Source: an uncultured Flavobacteriales bacterium (GTDB lineage: Bacteria; Bacteroidota; Bacteroidia; Flavobacteriales_D; Sanyastnellaceae). Taken from it: a stretch of DNA of 14,450 nucleotides. The translations under genes were made by a program, and so were the position numbers. Where the stretch lies: the NCBI GenBank assembly GCA_938003665.1, contig CALKYI010000244.1, positions 1 through 14,450 of the forward strand, given 5' to 3'. Numbering within the stretch: the first letter of the stretch is position 1; each line of letters begins with the position of its first letter. Below are positions 1 through 7,318 of this stretch, one piece after another. A model generated the notes under the pieces. It searched no databases. It saw only the letters and a list, made by a program, of their open reading frames with translations, and was not told where the DNA came from.

Positions 1-177
1 GCCAGCGGCAACGTGATCGTCAGCGATGCGGGTAAGTCCAAAAAGCTGATCGCTTTGCGCGGGCTCGACAACTTCATTGTGGTTGACACAGAGGACGCGC
101 TCCTCATTTGCCCCAAGGCGGATGAGCAGTGGATCAAGCAGCTGGTCACCCAGATGAAGGCCGGCAAGCAGAAGTAA
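1..177 (+). CDS. manC: mannose-1-phosphate guanylyltransferase, C-terminal end (partial)
   Basis: The first 58 codons are open in frame 1 and end at TAA 175-177; the 5' part lies outside the window. The visible tail reads N-V-I-V-S-D-A-G-K-S-K-K-L-I-A-L-R-G-L, then N-F-I-V-V-D-T-E-D-A-L-L-I-C-P-K, then D-E-Q-W-I-K-Q-L. This is the closing beta-strand pattern of GTP:mannose-1-phosphate guanylyltransferases (cytosolic enzymes making GDP-mannose for surface polysaccharide and glycan synthesis), where a G-L-x-x-[FY]-I-V-V-[DE] strand is followed by D-x-L-L-I-C-x-K. Only about 58 residues can be judged, so a related sugar nucleotidyltransferase cannot be excluded. Its stop codon abuts the stop of the convergent fumC, leaving no intergenic terminator. 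Confidence 0.75.
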   Translation, partial: ASGNVIVSDAGKSKKLIALRGLDNFIVVDTEDALLICPKADEQWIKQLVTQMKAGKQK

Positions 178-1575
178 TTACCGCTTCCCGGTCATATCAC
201 CGGGCACCACCCATGCATCGTACTCAGCTTCGGTCAGGTAGCCCGTTGCCAAAGCGGCCGCCTTGAGGGTGGTCCCTTCGGTGTGCGCTTTGTTCGCAAT
301 TTCCGCGGCTTTGTAGTAACCGATTTTCGTGTTCAGCGCGGTCACCAACATGAGGCTGTTTTGCACCAGCTCATCGATGCGTTGGTGATTCGGTTCAATG
401 CCCTCGACACAATGCACGCTAAACGAATGGCAGGCATCGCCGAGGAGGCGGGCGCTTTCCAATACATTACGGGCCATCATGGGCTTGAACACATTGAGTT
501 CGTAATGGCCTTGCGCGCCACCCACTGTTACCGCGACGTCATTGCCCATCACTTGGGCACAGACCATGGTCATGGCTTCGCACTGCGTAGGGTTGACCTT
601 GCCGGGCATGATGCTCGACCCGGGTTCATTCGCGGGAATGATCAGTTCGCCGATGCCCGAACGCGGGCCGGATGCCATCAAACGGATGTCGTTGGCGATC
701 TTGTTCAAGCTCACTGCCAGTTGACGCAGGGCACCGTGGGTCTCGACGATGGCGTCGTGGGCAGCGAGTGCCTCGAATTTGTTTTGCGCCGTGACAAAGG
801 GGAGCCCCGTCAATGTCGCAATGTGATGCGCGACGCGCTCGGAATACCCCTCCGGAGTGTTGATGCCCGTGCCGACAGCGGTGCCACCCAGCGCCAATTC
901 GCTGAGGTGGCTCATGGAATTATGGAGGGCCTTTAAGCCAAAATTCAATTGGGCGACATACCCGCTGAATTCTTGTCCCAAGGTCAATGGCGTCGCGTCC
1001 ATCAGGTGGGTCCGGCCAATTTTGACCACGTCGGCAAATGCTTCGGCCTTCGCCTGCAATGCATCGCGCAACCGCTCAATGCCGGGCACAGTGGTTTGAA
1101 CGATCATCTTGTAGGCCGCGATGTGCATGGCCGTGGGGAAGGTATCGTTCGAGGATTGGGATTTGTTGACGTCGTCGTTGGGATGAACGGGCTTGTCGCC
1201 TGAACCGAGTTTACCGCCGTTGATGAGGTGGGCGCGGTTCGCGACCACTTCGTTCACGTTCATATTGGATTGCGTTCCCGAACCCGTCTGCCAAACCACC
1301 AATGGGAATTGGTCGGCCCACTGGCCGGCAATGATTTCTTCGCAAGCCTGGGCAATCAAATCGCATTTCTTCTGGTCGAGGCCCCCGAGTTCCGCATTCG
1401 TCAGTGCAGCGGCCTTTTTCAGATAGGCAAACGCCTCGACGATTTCTGTTGGCATCGAGGCACTGGGACCAATTTTAAAATTATTGCGGGATCGCTCGGT
1501 TTGAGGGCCCCACAGGGCGTCTGCCGGCACCTTGACCTCGCCGATGGTGTCTTTTTCAATTCGAAAACCACTCAT
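178..1575 (-). CDS. fumC: class II fumarate hydratase (fumarase C)
   Basis: The 465-residue product has the normal class II fumarase length. This homotetrameric, iron-independent cytosolic enzyme interconverts fumarate and L-malate in the TCA cycle. Conserved blocks are in order: T-G-S-G-T-Q-S-N-M-N at residues 97-106, S-S-N-D-T-F-P-T at 141-148, G-R-T-H-L-M-D-A-T-P at 187-196 (catalytic-base region), and the superfamily signature G-S-S-I-M-P-G-K-V-N at 319-328, whose serine loop is catalytic. The ATG at 1575 gives the family-typical N-terminus F-R-I-E-x-D-T-[IM]-G-E-V. It starts only 5 bases after the prfB stop codon, so it is probably cotranscribed with recX and prfB. Its stop abuts the stop of the convergent manC. 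Argininosuccinate lyase and aspartase share the fold, but the blocks here match fumarase best. Confidence 0.96.
   Translation of the reverse strand: MSGFRIEKDTIGEVKVPADALWGPQTERSRNNFKIGPSASMPTEIVEAFAYLKKAAALTNAELGGLDQKKCDLIAQACEEIIAGQWADQFPLVVWQTGSGTQSNMNVNEVVANRAHLINGGKLGSGDKPVHPNDDVNKSQSSNDTFPTAMHIAAYKMIVQTTVPGIERLRDALQAKAEAFADVVKIGRTHLMDATPLTLGQEFSGYVAQLNFGLKALHNSMSHLSELALGGTAVGTGINTPEGYSERVAHHIATLTGLPFVTAQNKFEALAAHDAIVETHGALRQLAVSLNKIANDIRLMASGPRSGIGELIIPANEPGSSIMPGKVNPTQCEAMTMVCAQVMGNDVAVTVGGAQGHYELNVFKPMMARNVLESARLLGDACHSFSVHCVEGIEPNHQRIDELVQNSLMLVTALNTKIGYYKAAEIANKAHTEGTTLKAAALATGYLTEAEYDAWVVPGDMTGKR
187..204. terminator. possible hairpin at the convergent manC/fumC junction
   Basis: CCCGGT (187-192) and ACCGGG (199-204) form a perfect 6-bp stem around a 6-base loop, inside the last codons of fumC and 10 bases after the manC stop. 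There is no T-tract on either strand, so it is not a canonical intrinsic terminator. It is proposed only because the junction has no other room for one; the stem may simply reflect the coding sequence. Confidence 0.25.
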
Positions 1576-1580
1576 GATTG

Positions 1581-2690
1581 TTACGCTTGTTCTGATTGTT
1601 TGGCACCGGATCCCGCTTGCATCAGGTACGCCTTGAGGAAGCCCTCGATGTCACCGTTCATCACCGCATCCACATTGGACGTCTCGTGATTGGTGCGTAC
1701 GTCTTTGACCATTTTGTATGGCTGCATGACGTAGGAACGGATCTGAGAACCCCATTCGATTTTCTTCTTGCCGGCCTCGATTTCCGCGCGCGCTTCGTTG
1801 CGCTTGGCCAGTTCGATTTCGAACAACTGCGACTTCAACAGCTGCATGGCCTTCTCTTTATTGCCTAACTGGCTGCGTGTCTCCGTGTTGTCGATGACAA
1901 TTCCGGTTGGCGCGTGGCGCAAGCGAACCCCCGTTTCGACTTTGTTGACGTTCTGGCCACCGGCGCCGCCCGAGCGGAAGGTCTCCCACGTGATGTCCGA
2001 TGGATTGACCTCAATTTCAATGGAGTCGTCCACCAACGGATAGACATAGACCGAAACGAAAGAAGTGTGTCGGCGTGCTTGGCTGTCGAACGGACTGATG
2101 CGGACCAACCGGTGCACCCCGTTTTCGCCCTTGAGCATGCCAAATGCGAATTCGCCTTCGAACTCCAACGTCACTTGTTTGATGCCCGCCACGTCGCCTT
2201 CCTGTAAGTCGAGTTCTTTGACCTTGAAATTGGCGTTATCACCGTACATCTTGTACATGCGCATCAGCATGGACGCCCAGTCGCAGCTCTCTGTGCCACC
2301 GGCGCCAGAGGTAATCTGCATGATCGCGTTGAGGTTGTCTTCCTCGGCGCTGAGCATGTTTTTGAACTCCAATTCCTCCACCGCCACCGCGGCCGCATCA
2401 AAGGCCTCTTGTGCCTCGGAATCTTCAGCCTCTCCGGCTTTCATGAACTCAAAAAGAACCTGCGCATCGTCAACGGCAGACAAGCAGGCATCGAAACTCT
2501 GCGTCCAGGATTTCAACGTTCGCAGGCGCTTCATGACCAGTTCAGCTTCCTTGGAATTGTTCCAAAACTCCGGGTCTTGCGTGCGCTTCTCCTCCTCGGC
2601 AATCTCGATGCGCTTGGCATCGATGGCCAAGTACCCTTTCAAGTCTTCAACGCGCGAGCGCAGTGCATTCAGTTGATCAATCGTAATCAT
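1581..2690 (-). CDS. prfB: peptide chain release factor 2 (RF2)
   Basis: This is the class I release factor that reads UGA and UAA in the ribosomal A site and triggers peptidyl-tRNA hydrolysis. From the ATG at 2690 it is 369 residues, a usual RF2 length. The RF2 tripeptide S-P-F (about 199-201, in R-I-S-P-F-D-S) gives stop-codon specificity, and G-G-Q (about 244-246, in S-G-G-A-G-G-Q-N-V-N-K) is the catalytic loop. A GTG-type start 57 bases upstream would overlap recX and add unrelated residues, so M-I-T-I-D-Q-L is preferred. Many bacterial prfB genes carry an in-frame UGA after the G-Y-L segment and need a +1 frameshift. Here G-Y-L-A-I-D-A-K (GGG TAC TTG GCC ATC) reads straight through, so that autoregulation is absent. 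It lies between recX (stop 17 bases before its ATG) and fumC, probably in one operon. Confidence 0.95.
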   Translation of the reverse strand: MITIDQLNALRSRVEDLKGYLAIDAKRIEIAEEEKRTQDPEFWNNSKEAELVMKRLRTLKSWTQSFDACLSAVDDAQVLFEFMKAGEAEDSEAQEAFDAAAVAVEELEFKNMLSAEEDNLNAIMQITSGAGGTESCDWASMLMRMYKMYGDNANFKVKELDLQEGDVAGIKQVTLEFEGEFAFGMLKGENGVHRLVRISPFDSQARRHTSFVSVYVYPLVDDSIEIEVNPSDITWETFRSGGAGGQNVNKVETGVRLRHAPTGIVIDNTETRSQLGNKEKAMQLLKSQLFEIELAKRNEARAEIEAGKKKIEWGSQIRSYVMQPYKMVKDVRTNHETSNVDAVMNGDIEGFLKAYLMQAGSGAKQSEQA

Positions 2691-2696
2691 ACGCCG

Positions 2697-2704
2697 CAAA
2701 GGTA
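2697..2704 (-). promoter_or_regulatory. candidate -7 element upstream of prfB
   Basis: TACCTTTG on the minus strand matches the Bacteroidota -7 consensus TAnnTTTG exactly and ends 6 bases before the prfB ATG. No TTG -33 element is visible at the usual 17-23 bp spacing, and recX ends just upstream, so readthrough transcription is equally possible. If active, the transcript would start at or next to the ATG. Confidence 0.35.
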
Positions 2705-2706
2705 AT

Positions 2707-3147
2707 TCAGTGCCCCTCTGCTTCTTCGAGGACCCGCAAGATGTCATTCACAGCGAACCCCCGAGATACCAAGAACCGAATCACCCGTTCGCGCTTGGCC
2801 GGCAACTCCGCTCGTCGACGCTCCACGAGGGCCTTTAGGGAGGCTTGGAACGACGATTGGGAATGGGCCGCCACAGCCGCATTGGCCGCCGCGCTCGAAA
2901 ACCCCTTGGCCCGCAAGCCATGGACAATTTTTCGCGGGCCCCATGATTTGTGCTCGGCGTGGGTTCGAACGTACGAAGTCAGGAAACGCTCATCGGAAAG
3001 AAACCCCTCCTCTACAAGCGTCGCTACGATGGTGTCGATCTCCCTTTCATCCTCAATTTGGCCCTGCAACTTTCGCCGAACATCCCCCGTACACCGTTCC
3101 TGCAGGCTGCACCACCGGCGCATTTTTTCCTTCCACTCATCGATCAT
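2707..3147 (-). CDS. recX: RecA regulatory protein RecX
   Basis: RecX binds RecA filaments and modulates recombination and the SOS response. From the ATG at 3147 the product is 146 residues, typical of the family. The N-terminal pattern R-R-W-C-S-L-Q-E-R-C-T-G-D-V-R-R-K-L corresponds to the first RecX three-helix repeat (x-Y-C-x-x-Q-E-R-C-x-x-E-V-x-x-K-L in Bacteroidota). L-V-E-E-G-F-L-S-D-E-R-F opens the next block, followed by K-S-W-G-P-R-K-I and L-R-A-K-G-F; the C-terminus R-F-L-V-S-R-G-F is the last repeat. The open frame continues upstream to a TTG at 3204, but those residues do not look family-like, so the internal ATG is preferred. recX is the first gene of the probable recX-prfB-fumC cluster, divergent from the DUF349 gene; no recA is in the window. 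Confidence 0.88.
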   Translation of the reverse strand: MIDEWKEKMRRWCSLQERCTGDVRRKLQGQIEDEREIDTIVATLVEEGFLSDERFLTSYVRTHAEHKSWGPRKIVHGLRAKGFSSAAANAAVAAHSQSSFQASLKALVERRRAELPAKRERVIRFLVSRGFAVNDILRVLEEAEGH

Positions 3148-3193
3148 GGAAGGCGAAATTGGCCCAAAATGCCGGGAAAACAAGGCTGTACAC

Positions 3194-3201
3194 GATATTT
3201 G
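3194..3201 (+). promoter_or_regulatory. weak candidate -7 element for the DUF349 gene
   Basis: GATATTTG differs from TAnnTTTG at one defined base (first T is G) and lies 16 bases before the ATG at 3218, in the short gap between the divergent recX and DUF349 genes. No convincing TTG -33 box is visible. Confidence 0.22.
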
Positions 3202-3217
3202 CAATCCGAAAATCTAA

Positions 3218-4963
3218 ATGTGTCGACCCATGAGGTCAGAGATCTTGCCCCGTATTCAGGAATTGCTCGCCCAAGAAGACTTGGAGGGCATCCGTGTCGA
3301 AGTGCGCGAAGCCATCGAGCAGTTTCGCACCCTGACAAAAGAAGAAGTGAGGAAACAGCGCGAGGCCTGGGCCGCGGCGTCCAAAGATCCCGATGCGGTT
3401 TTCGAATACCAGCCAGCGCCAGAAGAAGAAGCGTTTGAAGCCGCTGTAGCCGCTTTCAAGGAGCGTGAAAAGGCCTGGCGCAAACAAGTAGCAGACGAGC
3501 AACGCGCCAACTTGGAAAAGAAAAAGGCGATGCTCGAACGCCTCCGCCACACCATACAAGAAGAAGAAAACATAGGCGCCGCATTTGCGGTGTTCAATGA
3601 AGTGCGCGAGGCATGGGGCGAAGTGGGTGACGTGCCTGGCGACCAATACAAGGACGTACACGACCAGTACTACCGCTTACAGGACGAGTTCTTCTACAAC
3701 ATCAATATTTACAAGGAACTCAAGGACCACGACTTGAAGGTGAACCTCAAAAAGAAGGAGGACCTCATCGAAGGTGCCAAAGCCCTCGCGGCCATTGAGT
3801 CGTTGAACGACCGGCAAAAGCACGCCCGTGCCTTGCAAAAGCAGTGGATGGACGTGGGGCCTTCTCCGCGCGAGACGTACAAGGAATTATCCGACACATT
3901 CTTTGGCATCATCCGCCCGGTTTTTGAGGAAGCGAAAGCGCATTACGATGAGATCCGAGAAGGCTTCAAAACCAATGCGGAAGCGAAAACAGCCCTGATC
4001 GAGAAGCTTCGCGACGTGGTGGCGGAGGAGGTTGAGGCCTCGCATGCTGCCTGGCAAAAAGCCACCGCAACCGTTTTGGAATTGCAAAAAGAATGGAAGA
4101 AGACGGGCTTCGCCGGAAAAGAACACAACGAACCATTGTGGGCACAATTCCGTGAGCTGGCCGATGTCTTCTTCGGAAAGAAGCAGCTCTTCTACGACGC
4201 TCAAAAGGAAGTTAGCGATGCCTTCAAAAGCCAGAAACTCGCCCTCATCGAGCGGGCTGAAGCGTTGGCCAAAAGCACCAACTGGCGCGAAGACGCACCC
4301 AAGATGATGGACCTCCAAAAAGAGTGGAAAACCGTCGGGGCGTGCGCGCCCCGTGACGAACAGAAGCTCTGGCGTCGGTTCCGCAAAGCGCAGGACACGT
4401 TCTTCAACGCGCGCAAGGCGGAGATGGCTGGTAAGCTGGAAGGTGAGAAGGAAAACCTGAAGCAGAAAAATGCCTTGATTGCAGAGGTGAAGGCTTTCGA
4501 ATTGAGCGGTAAACGCAAAGACGACTTGGACGCGCTGAAGGCCTTTTCCGTGCGCTGGAATGCCATTGGGTTCGTGCCGCGTAAATCACTGGACAAAGTA
4601 ATGGAAGCCTATCGCACCGCTATGGACGCTCACTACGACGCTCTGAGCGCCCAGAAGTCGGAGCGCGCCATGGAGACGTACAAACAACGCGTGGACAATT
4701 TGCTGGAGGCAGATACGCAAAGCATCCGCCGGGAGCAGCGCATTTTGCGCGAAAAACTCGACCGGTTGCTCAACCGCATTACGAAGACCGAAGAAAACTT
4801 GGAACGCTTCACGGGCAAGGGAGCAGAAAGCATCCGCAGCCAGTACGAGAAGTCCATGGGAGCAGACAAAAAGGAAGTCGAAGACATAAAGTCCAAGCTC
4901 AAGATGCTCCGCCAAGCCTCGCAGAAAGCCGAAGCCGAAAAAGCGCAGGGCGAAGAGGATTGA
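3218..4963 (+). CDS. DUF349 repeat protein, five repeats
   Basis: A soluble 581-residue protein, very rich in Lys and Glu and predicted almost wholly helical, with no signal peptide or membrane segment. It contains five copies of the DUF349 unit, each marked by W-x-x-[VTI]-G followed by an aromatic helix: Trp at residues 133, 210, 293, 370 and 447, i.e. spacings of 77, 83, 77 and 77. Examples are Q-W-M-D-V-G-P-S-P-R and E-W-K-T-V-G-A-C-A-P-R. The C-terminal stretch from about 497 is charged and coiled-coil-like. Long DUF349 proteins are common in Bacteroidota; the family's biochemical role is unclear to me, so no function is assigned. The start could be the ATG at 3218 or the one at 3230 (M-R-S-E-I-L-P). 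Its TGA abuts the stop of the convergent deacetylase. Confidence 0.9.
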   Translation: MCRPMRSEILPRIQELLAQEDLEGIRVEVREAIEQFRTLTKEEVRKQREAWAAASKDPDAVFEYQPAPEEEAFEAAVAAFKEREKAWRKQVADEQRANLEKKKAMLERLRHTIQEEENIGAAFAVFNEVREAWGEVGDVPGDQYKDVHDQYYRLQDEFFYNINIYKELKDHDLKVNLKKKEDLIEGAKALAAIESLNDRQKHARALQKQWMDVGPSPRETYKELSDTFFGIIRPVFEEAKAHYDEIREGFKTNAEAKTALIEKLRDVVAEEVEASHAAWQKATATVLELQKEWKKTGFAGKEHNEPLWAQFRELADVFFGKKQLFYDAQKEVSDAFKSQKLALIERAEALAKSTNWREDAPKMMDLQKEWKTVGACAPRDEQKLWRRFRKAQDTFFNARKAEMAGKLEGEKENLKQKNALIAEVKAFELSGKRKDDLDALKAFSVRWNAIGFVPRKSLDKVMEAYRTAMDAHYDALSAQKSERAMETYKQRVDNLLEADTQSIRREQRILREKLDRLLNRITKTEENLERFTGKGAESIRSQYEKSMGADKKEVEDIKSKLKMLRQASQKAEAEKAQGEED

Positions 4964-5593
4964 TCACGCCCGCGACGGCAGCAGTTTGCACGTGTACCCC
5001 TCGTCCTTGAGCCACCGCAAATACGGCTCCAAGATGGGCAGCATACGAGGCGCCGCACGCTCTGAATCGTGAAAAACCACGATGGCCCCGGGCCGGGTGT
5101 TGACCAACAATTGTTCAAAGCAATCTTCCGGGGTTTTTTTGACGTCAAAATCGGCGCTCAGCACGTCCCACATGACCACCTCAGTTTGGACCGAGATGGC
5201 CTCGGCCTGTGAGCGAGTGATGCGCCCATAAGGCGGTCGAAACCACTTCGCATCGGTCAGGGACTGGCACTTGATGAAGCTTTTGAGGTACGCATAATTC
5301 GGGGTGCTCCATCCGGATTCATGGGCGTACGAATGGTTGCCAATCGCATGGCCCTTTTCGAGCAATTCTTCCATGACGTCCGGATGCTTCTCGATGTTAC
5401 CTCCCACGCAGAAAAACGTCGCTGGCGCATCGAATCGGCCGAGGATTTCCATGGCCTGCCGAGTGATGACCGGGTGCGGCCCGTCGTCAAAAGTCAGGTA
5501 CACGGCCGCCTCGTTGTCCACGAAATCAGGGCCGTGCCACGTCAGCTGGGAAGCCATCGCTTTTACAATCGGAGGAGTCTGCCGCAAGTACAC
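4964..5593 (-). CDS. polysaccharide deacetylase family protein (NodB domain)
   Basis: A 209-residue single-domain carbohydrate esterase 4 (NodB homology) protein, probably removing acetyl groups from N-acetyl sugars of a polysaccharide; the substrate cannot be read from sequence. Motifs in order: T-F-D-D-G-P at residues 34-39 (catalytic and metal-binding Asp), H-S-Y-A-H with His87 and His91 (metal ligands), R-P-P-Y-G at 119-123, W-D-V-L-S-A-D near 142-148, and V-V-F-H-D-S with His175. All expected catalytic and metal residues are present. No signal peptide is obvious. The start chosen is the GTG at 5593 (M-Y-L-R-Q-T-P), because short Bacteroidota homologues begin M-Y/F-L-x-K-T-P; the ATG giving M-A-S-Q-L is the alternative. 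It is convergent with the DUF349 gene and divergent from leuS. Confidence 0.9.
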   Translation of the reverse strand: MYLRQTPPIVKAMASQLTWHGPDFVDNEAAVYLTFDDGPHPVITRQAMEILGRFDAPATFFCVGGNIEKHPDVMEELLEKGHAIGNHSYAHESGWSTPNYAYLKSFIKCQSLTDAKWFRPPYGRITRSQAEAISVQTEVVMWDVLSADFDVKKTPEDCFEQLLVNTRPGAIVVFHDSERAAPRMLPILEPYLRWLKDEGYTCKLLPSRA

Positions 5594-5597
5594 GCGC

Positions 5598-5605
5598 TAA
5601 AGATA
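5598..5605 (-). promoter_or_regulatory. candidate -7 element for the deacetylase gene
   Basis: TATCTTTA on the minus strand matches TAnnTTTG except for the last base and ends 4 bases before the GTG at 5593, implying a leaderless transcript if used. It lies back to back with the leuS -7 candidate in the 48-base divergent gap. No clear TTG -33 element is seen. Confidence 0.35.
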
Positions 5606-5614
5606 CCAAGCGAC

Positions 5615-5622
5615 TACCTTTG
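5615..5622 (+). promoter_or_regulatory. candidate -7 promoter element for leuS
   Basis: TACCTTTG is an exact TAnnTTTG match 19 bases before the leuS ATG at 5642. The same TACCTTTGC string occurs before prfB. A -33 TTG at the expected distance is not evident. Inferred transcription start near 5627, giving a 5' leader of roughly 15 bases. Confidence 0.45.
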
Positions 5623-5641
5623 CAGCGAATTGGGAAGCCGC

Positions 5642-7312
5642 ATGGAATACGATTTTCGAGCAATTGAACAGCGCTGGCAAGCGAACTGGAAAGCGACTGA
5701 AGCCTACAAGGTCACAGAAGATCCTTCAAAGGAAAAATTCTATGTCTTGGATATGTTCCCCTACCCATCTGGAGCTGGCCTGCACGTCGGGCACCCGCTC
5801 GGGTACATCGCAAGTGACGTCTTCGCCCGCTACAAGCGCCACCAGGGATTCAATGTATTGCACCCGATGGGCTACGACAGCTTCGGACTTCCCGCCGAAC
5901 AGTATGCCATCCAGACCGGACAGCATCCGGCTGTAACGACCGAAGCCAACGTGGCGCGTTACCGAGAACAGTTGGACCAGCTCGGATTCTGTTTCGACTG
6001 GTCGCGCGAAGTGCGCACCAGTGACCCGGCTTACTACCGGTGGACCCAATGGATTTTCGCCGAGTTGTTCGAATCGTGGTACGATGCAGTTGCGGATTCT
6101 GCCAAACCCATCTCGGCATTGGTGGAAATGCTGCAGAGCGACGGGCTGAGAACAGCGCAACCAGCGTGCGACGGAGACTGGTGGAAAGCATTGCCCGAAG
6201 GTGAATATCCCTGGGGCGAAACGTTTGACGGAACGCTCACGGCGGACCTGTGGAATGCGTGCGATGCAGTTGCGCAATCACACATTCTGATGCAATTCCG
6301 GCTGGCCTACCTCGCCGACAGTGAAGTCAACTGGTGCCCCGCCCTCGGCACGGTTTTGGCCAATGACGAAGTCAAAGACGGCCTGAGCGAGCGCGGCGGT
6401 CATCCCGTCGTTCGCAAGCGAATGCGCCAGTGGATCATGCGCATTTCGGCCTTTTCCCAGCGCCTCATCGACGACTTGAACGGACTCGATTGGACGGACA
6501 GCATCAAGGAGGCCCAACGCAATTGGATCGGCCGCAGCGAAGGGGCGTCGGTGCACTTTGGCGTCGAGGGCCTGCCCGAACACACCATCGAGGTGTTTAC
6601 CACCCGACCGGATACCATTTACGGTGTGAGCTTCATGGTCTTGGCACCGGAACATGAATTGGTGGCGGCCATCACCACGGCGGAGCAGAAGGAAGCCGTC
6701 ACGGCCTACCAAACCGCCGCCGCCCAGAAATCCGAGCGCGAACGCCAAGGAGCAGGCGATCACGAAGTCAGCGGGTGCTTCACCGGAGGGTACGCTTTGC
6801 ATCCGCTTACCGGAGAGAAAATCCCCGTGTGGATTGCCGATTACGTCTTGGCCGGTTATGGTACGGGCGCCATCATGGCCGTTCCGGCGGGTGATGAACG
6901 CGATTGGAAATTTGCCAAAGCATATGACTTGTCCATCCCTGCCATTTTCGAAGGCGTCGATACGGATGAAGCGGTCTACACCGAGAAGGACATCGCCCTG
7001 TGTAATTCCGGTGAATTTGATGGAAAAACACCGGTGGACGCCATCCCCCTGGCCATTGAGCATTTAGAAGAAAAAGGCGTTGGCACCGGCCAGATCAACT
7101 ACCGGTTGCGCGATGCGGTATTCAGCCGCCAGCGTTACTGGGGCGAGCCCTTCCCGATTTACTACGACGGAGAAATTCCTCAGTTGATTCGCGACGAACA
7201 AGTGACCTTGCCTCCGGTGGACGCGTATTTGCCCACCGAGGACGGCGACCCCCCACTGGCACGGGCCAAAAAAGAGGATTGGAATGTTACCCGTGGGGAC
7301 CGCATGGAGTAA
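5642..7312 (+). CDS. leuS: leucyl-tRNA synthetase, N-terminal part, ended by an in-frame TAA
   Basis: Class I aminoacyl-tRNA synthetase charging tRNA-Leu. This 556-residue part starts at the ATG giving M-E-Y-D-F-R-A-I-E-Q-R-W, the usual LeuRS N-terminus; the open frame upstream is not LeuRS-like. It holds the HIGH-type motif H-V-G-H at residues 48-51 (P-Y-P-S-G-A-G-L-H-V-G-H), the zinc-region-like W-C-P-A-L-G-T-V-L, the CP1 editing domain with T-T-R-P-D-T-I-Y-G at 320-328 and G-T-G-A-I-M-A-V-P-A-G-D-E-R-D-W, and F-S-R-Q-R-Y-W-G-E-P. It lacks the K-M-S-K-S loop. Translation stops at TAA 7310-7312 after G-D-R-M-E, where Bacteroidota LeuRS normally continues (E-[YLF]-x-T-M-P-G). The rest follows in the same frame from 7313. 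Either a point nonsense change or sequence error (TAC to TAA fits), or a two-piece LeuRS. Confidence 0.93.
   Translation: MEYDFRAIEQRWQANWKATEAYKVTEDPSKEKFYVLDMFPYPSGAGLHVGHPLGYIASDVFARYKRHQGFNVLHPMGYDSFGLPAEQYAIQTGQHPAVTTEANVARYREQLDQLGFCFDWSREVRTSDPAYYRWTQWIFAELFESWYDAVADSAKPISALVEMLQSDGLRTAQPACDGDWWKALPEGEYPWGETFDGTLTADLWNACDAVAQSHILMQFRLAYLADSEVNWCPALGTVLANDEVKDGLSERGGHPVVRKRMRQWIMRISAFSQRLIDDLNGLDWTDSIKEAQRNWIGRSEGASVHFGVEGLPEHTIEVFTTRPDTIYGVSFMVLAPEHELVAAITTAEQKEAVTAYQTAAAQKSERERQGAGDHEVSGCFTGGYALHPLTGEKIPVWIADYVLAGYGTGAIMAVPAGDERDWKFAKAYDLSIPAIFEGVDTDEAVYTEKDIALCNSGEFDGKTPVDAIPLAIEHLEEKGVGTGQINYRLRDAVFSRQRYWGEPFPIYYDGEIPQLIRDEQVTLPPVDAYLPTEDGDPPLARAKKEDWNVTRGDRME
7310..7312 (+). other. 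in-frame ochre codon interrupting leuS
   Basis: Frame reading across the site is CGC ATG GAG TAA AAC ACC ATG CCC GGT TGG. The protein is collinear with LeuRS on both sides, with no missing or extra bases, so a single-base change (a tyrosine TAC/TAT codon would fit) explains the interruption. The next ATG is at 7319, 6 bases after the stop, with a GGAG at 7306-7309 that could chance-resemble a ribosome-binding site. Confidence 0.9.
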
Positions 7313-7318
7313 AACACC

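Noticed and set aside
283..936. Plus-strand open frame opposite fumC
   Set aside because: Shadow of fumC; the translation is rich in His/Arg/Asp with no recognisable motifs.
2691..2747. Upstream alternative start of prfB
   Set aside because: It adds 19 residues overlapping the recX end that do not resemble RF2; M-I-T-I-D-Q-L is the family-like start.
5321..5641. Upstream in-frame extension of leuS
   Set aside because: It overlaps the deacetylase gene antisense and is not LeuRS-like; the ATG at 5642 gives the family N-terminus and follows a -7 element.
7306..7309. GGAG before the ATG at 7319 as proof of a real second start in leuS
   Set aside because: Bacteroidota make little use of Shine-Dalgarno sites and the four bases also encode part of Met-Glu; not sufficient evidence for a designed split gene.
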